The notes below the pieces were generated by a model. It was not told the DNA's origin. It searched no databases and worked only from the letters and a program-made list of their open reading frames with translations. Position numbers and translations under genes: made by a program. This document shows, in pieces, positions 57,880-64,000 of a stretch of 64,000 nucleotides of DNA (positions within the stretch are counted from its first letter, which is position 1; every line of letters begins with the position of its first letter). Source of the stretch: Halomonas eurihalina (GTDB taxonomy: Bacteria; Pseudomonadota; Gammaproteobacteria; Pseudomonadales; Halomonadaceae); contig NZ_VTPU01000018.1 in NCBI RefSeq assembly GCF_008274785.1, positions 1 through 64,000 on the forward strand, given 5' to 3'.

Positions 57880-59400
57880 ATGGAATTCCCAGTTCAGACG
57901 GCCAATCCCGCCAAGATCGAGACGGCCTGCCTTGTGGTACCGGTGTTCAAGGATGGCGATCTACTGCCCGCTGCCGCCAAGCTCGACGATGCCAGCGAGC
58001 GGCTGATCGGCCAACTGATCGAGCGCGGCGACTTCGACGCGCGCCTGGGCAACGTCCAGTTGATTCCCTTCGCTCCCGGCCTCAATGCCGACCGCCTGAT
58101 GCTGGTTGGCCTGGGCAGCCGCGAGAAGTGCCAGGAAGGCGCCTTCCGCAAGGCCGTCGATGCTGCCTTCGGCGCCCTGGCCGCGCTGCCCGCCGATGAC
58201 GCCACCGTCGCCTTCAACGACGTCCCGGTTCCCGACCGCGCCTGCGACTGGAAGGCTCGCATGGTGGCCGAAGCGGCCCATCGCGCCGTCTACCGCTTCA
58301 ACGACTTCAAGTCCGAACCGGCCCCCGTGCCGCCGCTCGAGCGCGTGACCCTGCTGGTCAGCGAGGGTGGCAATTCCGACGCCGCTCGCGAGGGTGGCCG
58401 CATCGGCGATGGCATCGGCCAGGGCATCAACGTCGCTCGCACTCTCGGCAACCTGCCCGGTAACGTCTGCACGCCAAGCTACCTGGCCGAACGAGCCGAG
58501 CAGATGGCTGCCAACGCCAAGGGCGCGCTGACCACCGAGGTTCTCGACGAACAGGCCCTGGAAGAACTCGGCGCCCACAGCCTGCTCAGCGTGGGCCGCG
58601 GTAGTGCTGAACCATCGCGCCTCATCGTGATGAAATACCAGGGCGCGGACGACCCTGACGAGGCCCCCCACGTGCTGGTCGGCAAGGGCATCACCTTCGA
58701 TTCCGGCGGCATCTCGCTCAAGCCGGGCGAAGGCATGGACGAGATGAAGTTCGACATGTGTGGCGCGGCCAGCGTATTCGGTGCCGTCACCTCCGTGCTC
58801 GCCATCCGTCCGAAGATCAACCTGGTAGCCGTCGTCGCCAGCGCCGAAAACATGCCCGACGGCCTGGCCACCAAGCCCGGCGACATCATCAAGACGCTCA
58901 AGGGCCTGTCGGTGGAAGTCCTCAACACCGACGCCGAAGGCCGTCTGGTGCTGTGCGATGCGCTGACCTATGCCGAACGTTTCGAGCCTGCCAGCGTGGT
59001 CGACATTGCCACCCTGACCGGTGCCGCCATCATCGCGCTGGGCCATCATGCCACCGGTCTGATGTCCAACGACGACGACCTGGCGCTGGACCTGCTCGAC
59101 GCCGGCGAGACCGCCTGGGATCGCGCCTGGCACATGCCGCTGTGGGACGAGTACCAGGAGCAACTGGACTCCAACTTCGCCGACCTGGCCAACATCGGCG
59201 GCCGCCCGGCGGGCACCATCACCGCGGGCTGCTTCCTGTCACGCTTTGCCGACAAATATCCCTGGGCACACCTGGATATCGCCGGCACCGCCTGGCATTC
59301 CGGCAAGCAGAAAGGCGCCACGGGCCGGCCGGTGAGCCTGCTCACCCAGTACCTGCTGGACCGCTCTTCCGATAGCCAGGTCGAGGTCGGCGAGGACTGA
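57880..59400 (+). CDS. pepA: Leucyl aminopeptidase (M17)
   Basis: Starting at ATG 57880 (GGAG upstream) gives 506 residues: MEFPVQTANPAKIETACLVV. The N-terminal macro-like domain (to about 165) precedes the di-metal catalytic domain with VGKGITFDSGGISLKPG (about 266-282), MKFDMCGAASVFGAV and NTDAEGRLVLCDAL. PepA cleaves N-terminal residues and in E. coli also binds DNA for Xer recombination and pyrimidine control. It is divergent from lptF, as in other gammaproteobacteria. Confidence 0.95.
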   Translation: MEFPVQTANPAKIETACLVVPVFKDGDLLPAAAKLDDASERLIGQLIERGDFDARLGNVQLIPFAPGLNADRLMLVGLGSREKCQEGAFRKAVDAAFGALAALPADDATVAFNDVPVPDRACDWKARMVAEAAHRAVYRFNDFKSEPAPVPPLERVTLLVSEGGNSDAAREGGRIGDGIGQGINVARTLGNLPGNVCTPSYLAERAEQMAANAKGALTTEVLDEQALEELGAHSLLSVGRGSAEPSRLIVMKYQGADDPDEAPHVLVGKGITFDSGGISLKPGEGMDEMKFDMCGAASVFGAVTSVLAIRPKINLVAVVASAENMPDGLATKPGDIIKTLKGLSVEVLNTDAEGRLVLCDALTYAERFEPASVVDIATLTGAAIIALGHHATGLMSNDDDLALDLLDAGETAWDRAWHMPLWDEYQEQLDSNFADLANIGGRPAGTITAGCFLSRFADKYPWAHLDIAGTAWHSGKQKGATGRPVSLLTQYLLDRSSDSQVEVGED

Positions 59401-59549
59401 TCCGTCACCGCGGGTCTTGCCTTTTCCGCGCGGCGACTTTTTCATGAAAGGAGCCGACCATCATGCACCGGGCCGGCACCGCCGGTCCGGTGTTTCAGTA
59501 TCGCCCCGAGGCGCCAACCGCACCTCGGGCACAGCGGAGATTCATTGCC

Positions 59550-60650
59550 GTGCCCACAGAACGCTTTTCCGTGCTGCCGTCCACCGACGCCAAGGCAGCC
59601 CATATCCGTGACGACATCCTCGCCAACCCCGGTTTCGGTCGCTACTTCACCGACCACATGGCCCATGTGCGCTGGACCGCTGACGCCGGCTGGCATGGCC
59701 ATGAGGTGCGCCCTTACGGCCCGCTGACCCTCGATCCCGCCGCCGCCGTACTGCACTATGCCCAGGAAATCTTCGAGGGCATCAAGGCCTATCGTCACGA
59801 CGACGGCTCGGTCTGGGCCTTCCGTCCGGAAAAGAATGCCGAGCGTTTCCGTCGCTCGGCGCGCCGCCTGGCCCTGCCGGAGCTGTCCGACGAGGACTTC
59901 ATCGGCTCGCTCAAGGCACTGCTGTCCCAGGACCACGCCTGGGTGCCGACGCCGGCCAGTGCCACCGAGGAATCCAGCCTCTACCTGCGCCCCTTCATGA
60001 TCGCCAGCGAGACCTTCCTCGGCGTACGCCCCGCCCATGAAGTCGACTACTACGTGATCGCCTCGCCGGCGGCCGCCTACTTCAAGGGTGGCGTGGCACC
60101 GGTGTCGATCTGGCTTTCGTCCCAGTACAAGCGCGCCGCCGCCGGGGGCACCGGCTTCGCCAAGTGCGGCGGCAACTACGCCGCCTCCCTGGCCGCCCAG
60201 AAGGAGGCCGAGGCGCACGACTGCAGCCAGGTGGCCTTCCTCGACGCCGCCGAGAACAAGTGGATCGAGGAACTCGGCGGCATGAACCTGTTCTTCGTCT
60301 ACCGCGACGGCCGCCTGGTCACCCCGCGACTCACCGACACCATCCTCGAGGGCGTGACTCGCGACTCGGTGCTGACCCTGGCACGCGACGAGGGGCTGAC
60401 CCCCGAGGAACGCCCGATCAGTATCGACGAATGGCGCGAGGGTGCGGCCAACGGCGAGATCACCGAAGTCTTCGCCTGCGGCACCGCCGCGGTGATCACC
60501 CCGGTGGGCGAGCTGGTCACCGAGGAAGGCTCGATCCGCCTCAGTGCGGGCGGTGACAACGAGGTCGCCAAGCGCCTGCGCAGCCACCTGCTCGACCTGC
60601 AGTACGGACGTCGCGAAGACACCCGTGGCTGGCTGACGCGTCTGGCCTGA
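59550..60650 (+). CDS. ilvE: Branched-chain amino-acid aminotransferase (type II)
   Basis: The protein has 366 residues from GTG 59550, where PTERFSVLPSTDAKAAHIRD begins and GGAG is upstream. An ATG at 59463 with AAAGGAG would add 29 residues without family likeness. The fold type IV PLP lysine lies in GGTGFAKCGGNYAASLAAQ, and EIFEGIKAYRHDDG and WIEELGGMNLFFV are type II signatures. It makes Leu, Ile and Val from their keto acids. It lies between pepA and holC, an uncommon insertion. Confidence 0.92.
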   Translation: MPTERFSVLPSTDAKAAHIRDDILANPGFGRYFTDHMAHVRWTADAGWHGHEVRPYGPLTLDPAAAVLHYAQEIFEGIKAYRHDDGSVWAFRPEKNAERFRRSARRLALPELSDEDFIGSLKALLSQDHAWVPTPASATEESSLYLRPFMIASETFLGVRPAHEVDYYVIASPAAAYFKGGVAPVSIWLSSQYKRAAAGGTGFAKCGGNYAASLAAQKEAEAHDCSQVAFLDAAENKWIEELGGMNLFFVYRDGRLVTPRLTDTILEGVTRDSVLTLARDEGLTPEERPISIDEWREGAANGEITEVFACGTAAVITPVGELVTEEGSIRLSAGGDNEVAKRLRSHLLDLQYGRREDTRGWLTRLA

Positions 60651-60737
60651 TCCCCATGCACACCATGGCACGGTCGCCTCTCTCGCAGGCCGTGCCCTGC
60701 ACATTTTCTCGTCAAGTTTCTCCGTCAAGAGGCCAAA

Positions 60738-61478
60738 ATGTCGAAAGTGATGCTGATTACCGGTGCCGGCCGCGGAATCGGCGCCGCCACCGCCCGACTC
60801 GCCGCCCAGCGCGGCTATGCGGTGGCCGTCAACTACCGTAGTGACAAGGCCGCGGCCGAGGGCGTCGTCGCGGACATCGAAGCCGCAGGCGGGCGCGCCA
60901 TCGCCATACGGGCCGATGTCGCCGTCGAGGCCGATATCCTTGCCATGTTCGAGACCGTGGACCGGGAGCTGGGCCGCCTCGACGTACTGGTCAACAACGC
61001 CGGCGTGGTCGACCAGGTCTGCCGCGTCGAGGACATGGACGCCGAGCGCATCGATCGCATGATGCGCATCAACGTGACCGGACCGTTCATCTGCGCCCGC
61101 GAGGCCATCAAGCGCATGGCCAAGCGTCACGGCGGCCAGGGCGGCGCCATCGTCAATGTCGGCTCGGCGGCGTCTCACCTGGGCGGTGCCGACGAATACG
61201 TCGACTACGCCGCCTCGAAGGGCGCCATCGATACCATGACCGAAGGACTGTCCAAGGAAGTCGCCGGCGACGGCATTCGTGTCAACACCGTACGTCCCGG
61301 CGTGGTTCGCACCACCATCCACGCCAGTGGCGGCAACCCGGAAAAAACCGACGTTGCCGGCTCGGTCATCCCCATGGGGCGCATCGGCGAACCCGAGGAA
61401 ATCGCCGAGGGCGTGCTGTGGCTCGCCGACGCCGGCTTCACCACCGGTGCCCTGGTCGATATCGACGGAGGGGTATAA
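60738..61478 (+). CDS. Short-chain dehydrogenase, YgfF-like
   Basis: This 246-residue SDR has the cofactor loop MLITGAGRGIGAATARLAAQ (about 5-24), NNAGVVDQVCRVEDMDAERI (about 86-105), and the catalytic Ser/Tyr/Lys in SAASHLGGADEYVDYAASKG. The region after it, RVNTVRPGVVRTTIHASGG, is close to E. coli YgfF, a presumed glucose dehydrogenase-like protein. The substrate is uncertain. It follows ilvE by 87 bases and may be cotranscribed. Confidence 0.9.
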   Translation: MSKVMLITGAGRGIGAATARLAAQRGYAVAVNYRSDKAAAEGVVADIEAAGGRAIAIRADVAVEADILAMFETVDRELGRLDVLVNNAGVVDQVCRVEDMDAERIDRMMRINVTGPFICAREAIKRMAKRHGGQGGAIVNVGSAASHLGGADEYVDYAASKGAIDTMTEGLSKEVAGDGIRVNTVRPGVVRTTIHASGGNPEKTDVAGSVIPMGRIGEPEEIAEGVLWLADAGFTTGALVDIDGGV

Positions 61479-61485
61479 ACAAGTA

Positions 61486-61582
61486 CGCCGCTGCGCGGCT
61501 TGAAGAAGGAAGAACGGTGCTACGCCCCTTGAAGAAATCAGATGAATTTCTCTTCCTGCTTCCCTCTTATTTCTGATAACTC
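61486..61582. repeat. Hairpin/purine-tract intergenic repeat, copy B
   Basis: This is the inverted partner of the block at 54043-54152. The hairpin GCCGC-TGC-GCGGC (61487-61499) is followed by the 16-base core GAAGAAGGAAGAACGG (61502-61517), the exact reverse complement of copy A's core. An imperfect stem GGTGCTACGCC comes next, then a pyrimidine-rich run near 61550-61575 matching copy A's purine run on the other strand. It lies between the SDR gene and holC. Confidence 0.65.
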
Positions 61583-61606
61583 CCGGCGCAGCCGGGGCGG
61601 GAACCC

Positions 61607-62062
61607 ATGACCCAAGTCGATTTCTACATCCTGCCCGACACCACCCTCGATGCGCGTCTCGAGTTCGCCTGCCGGCTGGCCGAGACTATCGTCAACAAGG
61701 GCTATCGGCTGCACCTGCATGCGGAAGACGAGGCCATGGCCCGAGTCCTCGACGAGCGCCTGTGGGACTTCCGGCCCGACGCCTACCTGCCCCACGCCCT
61801 GCTGGACAGCGAGCAGGCCGACAGCGTCCCGGCGACCATCGGCTGGGGGGAACCACCCGCGCCCGGCGAACCAGGCACCCAGGCGATGCTCAACCTGCAC
61901 CCCGGCATCCCGGAGTGGTTCTCGCGTTTCGAGCGGGTCGCCGAGATCATCAACCAGCATCAGGAAGTGCTGACCGCCAAGCGCGACTGCTGGCAGACCT
62001 ACAAGAAGCGCGGTTATCCAGTAAAAGCCCATCAGCTGCCCGGTCAGGGCAACCACGGCTAA
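61607..62062 (+). CDS. holC: DNA polymerase III chi subunit
   Basis: This 151-residue protein begins [20 protein letters not shown] and has [37 protein letters not shown] and [20 protein letters not shown], the chi signatures. Chi links the clamp loader to SSB. pepA-holC-valS is the usual order; here ilvE and an SDR lie between pepA and holC. valS follows after 134 bases. Confidence 0.94.
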   Translation: MTQVDFYILPDTTLDARLEFACRLAETIVNKGYRLHLHAEDEAMARVLDERLWDFRPDAYLPHALLDSEQADSVPATIGWGEPPAPGEPGTQAMLNLHPGIPEWFSRFERVAEIINQHQEVLTAKRDCWQTYKKRGYPVKAHQLPGQGNHG

Positions 62063-62091
62063 CTCCCCCTGGCGCTCCATCGGTGGCCAGG

Positions 62092-62121
62092 CTGACGCCC
62101 GGGCACTCATCAGGCTATAAT
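62092..62121 (+). promoter_or_regulatory. valS promoter
   Basis: CTGACG (62092-62097) and a perfect TATAAT (62116-62121) are 18 bases apart in the holC-valS gap. The predicted leader is about 70 bases. Confidence 0.6.
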
Positions 62122-62196
62122 CGAGCCCATTTTTCGACGATTCCCGCCACCCGGCCACCACGCCGGTGGCGACCATTTCTGGATCCGGAACCGCCC

Positions 62197-64000
62197 ATGG
62201 ACAAGACCTACCAACCCGAGCAGATCGAGAACCGCTGGTATCAGCGTTGGGAAGAGGATGGCCACTTCGCCCCTTCCGGCGAGGGAGAGCCCTACTCCAT
62301 CATGATCCCGCCGCCCAATGTCACCGGCAGTCTGCACATGGGCCACGCCTTCCAGGACACCATCATGGATACCCTGACGCGCTGGCGGCGCATGCAGGGC
62401 CGCAACACCCTCTGGCAGGTGGGCACCGACCACGCCGGCATCGCCACCCAGATGCTGGTGGAGCGCAAGGTCGCCGCCGAGGAAGGCAAGAGCCGCCATG
62501 ACCTGGGACGCGAGGCCTTCACCGACAAGATCTGGGAATGGAAGCACGAGTCCGGTGGGCACATCACTCGCCAGCTACGCCGCATGGGCGCCAGCGTCGA
62601 CTGGTCCCGCGAGCGCTTCACCATGGACGACGGCTTCTACAAGGCGGTCCAGGAAGTCTTCGTGCAGCTGTTCGACAAGGGCCTGATCTATCGCGGCAAG
62701 CGGCTGGTCAACTGGGATCCCACCCTGCATACCGCCATCTCCGATCTCGAGGTGGAAAATCGCGATCAGCAGGGTCAGTTCTGGCACTTCCGCTACCCGC
62801 TGGCCGACGGCGTCACCACCGAGGCGGGACTCGATCATCTGGTCGTCGCCACCACCCGTCCCGAAACCCTGCTCGGCGACAGTGCCGTGGCGGTCAACCC
62901 GGAGGATCCGCGCTACGCCTCGCTGATCGGCAAGTTCGTCGACCTTCCTCTGGTCGGCCGCCGCATTCCCATCGTCGCCGACGAACACGCCGACATGGAG
63001 AAGGGTTCGGGCTGCGTGAAGATCACCCCGGCCCACGACTTCAACGACTATGAGGTCGGCAAGCGCTGCGAGCTGCCGCTGATCAACGTCTTTTCCCGGG
63101 ACGCGGTCATCCTCGAGCGTGCCGAGACCTTCGATCTCCAGGGCCGTCCGCTGAGCGACATCGATACCAGCCTGCCGTCCGCCTATGCCGGCCTCTCGCG
63201 CTTCGAGGCCCGCGAGCGCATCGTCGCCGACATGGAGGCCGCCGGCCTGCTCGAACGCACCGAAACGGTCAACAATACCCTGCCCTTCGGCGATCGTTCC
63301 GGCGATGTCATCGAGCCCTATCTCACCGATCAGTGGTTCGTGGCCGTGGAAAACCTCGCCAAGCCGGCCATCGCCGCGGTCGAGAACGGCGACATCGAGT
63401 TCGTGCCGAAGAATTACGAGAACATGTACTTCTCCTGGATGCGCGACCTCCAGGACTGGTGCATCTCGCGCCAGCTATGGTGGGGCCACCGCATCCCGGC
63501 CTGGTACGACGCCGACGGCAACGTCTACGTAGCCCGCACCGAGGCCGAGGCCCGCGACAAGCATGGTCTGCCCGCCGACATGCCCCTGACCCAGGACGAG
63601 GATGTCCTCGACACCTGGTTCAGCTCCGGGCTGTGGACCTTCGGCACCCTCGGCTGGCCCGAGAAGACCGAGGCTCTGGAGACCTTCCACCCCACCAGCG
63701 TGCTGGTCACCGGCTTCGACATCATCTTCTTCTGGGTTGCCCGGATGATCATGCTGACTCTGGAGTTCACCGGCGAGGTGCCCTTCAAGCAGGTCTATGT
63801 GCATGGCCTGGTGCGCGACGGCCAGGGCAACAAGATGTCCAAATCCAAGGGCAACGTCCTCGACCCCATCGACCTGATCGACGGCATCGGCCTGGAGAGC
63901 CTGGTCGAGAAGCGCACCGGCAACATGATGCAGCCACAGAAGGCCAAGGCCATCGCCAAGGCCACGCGTCAGGAGTTCCCCGAGGGCATCGAGTCCCACG
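62197..64000 (+). CDS. valS: Valyl-tRNA synthetase (partial, C-terminus beyond window)
   Basis: The reading frame starts at ATG 62197 ([20 protein letters not shown]) and stays open to the window end, giving 601 residues of about 950. The class I HIGH-type motif is [16 protein letters not shown] (about 38-53) and the KMSKS motif is [13 protein letters not shown] (about 546-558). The editing domain lies between them, with [12 protein letters not shown] and [19 protein letters not shown]. It charges tRNA-Val and hydrolyses mischarged Thr-tRNA. The missing part holds the anticodon-binding and coiled-coil domains. Confidence 0.97.
   Translation, partial: MDKTYQPEQIENRWYQRWEEDGHFAPSGEGEPYSIMIPPPNVTGSLHMGHAFQDTIMDTLTRWRRMQGRNTLWQVGTDHAGIATQMLVERKVAAEEGKSRHDLGREAFTDKIWEWKHESGGHITRQLRRMGASVDWSRERFTMDDGFYKAVQEVFVQLFDKGLIYRGKRLVNWDPTLHTAISDLEVENRDQQGQFWHFRYPLADGVTTEAGLDHLVVATTRPETLLGDSAVAVNPEDPRYASLIGKFVDLPLVGRRIPIVADEHADMEKGSGCVKITPAHDFNDYEVGKRCELPLINVFSRDAVILERAETFDLQGRPLSDIDTSLPSAYAGLSRFEARERIVADMEAAGLLERTETVNNTLPFGDRSGDVIEPYLTDQWFVAVENLAKPAIAAVENGDIEFVPKNYENMYFSWMRDLQDWCISRQLWWGHRIPAWYDADGNVYVARTEAEARDKHGLPADMPLTQDEDVLDTWFSSGLWTFGTLGWPEKTEALETFHPTSVLVTGFDIIFFWVARMIMLTLEFTGEVPFKQVYVHGLVRDGQGNKMSKSKGNVLDPIDLIDGIGLESLVEKRTGNMMQPQKAKAIAKATRQEFPEGIESH

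Noticed and set aside
57961..59163. A 400-codon minus-strand open frame inside pepA
   Set aside because: It is fully antisense to a conserved enzyme and its translation is a low-complexity mirror.
59417..59611. Leader peptide for attenuation of ilvE
   Set aside because: The short frame contains no run of Val, Leu or Ile codons, and the hairpins after it do not form a clear terminator/antiterminator pair.
59442..61322. A 626-codon minus-strand open frame across ilvE and the SDR gene
   Set aside because: It is antisense to two well-supported genes, has low-complexity His/Gly/Asp-rich translation and no ribosome binding site or family motif. Long antisense frames are common in GC-rich DNA.

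Overview
The window is chromosomal DNA of a GC-rich gammaproteobacterium, most likely a Halomonadaceae member (Halomonas, Chromohalobacter or a relative). This rests on conserved gammaproteobacterial gene strings (queA-tgt-yajC-secD-secF; ndk-rlmN-pilW-rodZ-ispG-hisS-yfgM-bamB-der; def-fmt-rsmB-trkA-trkH; lptF-lptG divergent from pepA-holC-valS), very acidic proteins, and salt-linked functions (TrkAH potassium uptake, PutP, a methylated-proline catabolic island). The genus is inferred, since no rRNA is present.

Layout. 1-4947: a partial etfB, putP and a proC paralogue, divergent from an N-methylproline demethylase-like flavoprotein; together they look like a proline betaine catabolic island. 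5053-9946: glutathione peroxidase, Nudix hydrolase, tryptophan dioxygenase, AidB-like dehydrogenase, a YgjV-like protein and a LysE/RhtB exporter. 10067-10631: a MITE-like element abutting rnk. 10870-12274: the most unusual locus, an 80-residue precursor-like peptide carrying a TTxxxxEE motif followed by a lone RimK-type ATP-grasp enzyme. I read it as a compact graspetide (omega-ester/amide RiPP) cluster, followed by a convergent tRNA-Leu(CAA).

12551-18103 holds queuosine synthesis and Sec translocon accessory genes. 18221-24212 holds a SuhB that has lost its phosphatase metal ligands, trmJ behind a heptanucleotide array, cysE, and a reduced isc operon (iscR-iscS-iscA only). 24323-33022 is the conserved rlmN-to-der string. 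33128-42984 carries an ATPase, an M48 protease, aroE-hemF, tsaC-dprA, def-fmt-rsmB and dodecin. 43033-47419 holds a second MITE-like copy, trkA-trkH and a TraB-family protein.

47433-50382 is a small accessory patch: LysR divergent from an AlaX-type editing protein, then an orphan AAA ATPase behind AT-rich DNA. 50423-64000 returns to housekeeping: TapT, a sirtuin without zinc cysteines, TruC-TcdA, bacterioferritin and its ferredoxin with a possible Fur box, an RDD protein, LptFG, PepA, a branched-chain aminotransferase and an SDR set between pepA and holC, and a valS cut by the window end.

Two families of non-coding repeats are each present twice: a TA-flanked element with inverted termini (10067-10226 and 43033-43176), and a hairpin/purine-tract repeat (54043-54152 and 61486-61582). 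Many genes concern tRNA or rRNA modification (queA, tgt, trmJ, rlmN, tsaC, rsmB, truC, tcdA, tapT).
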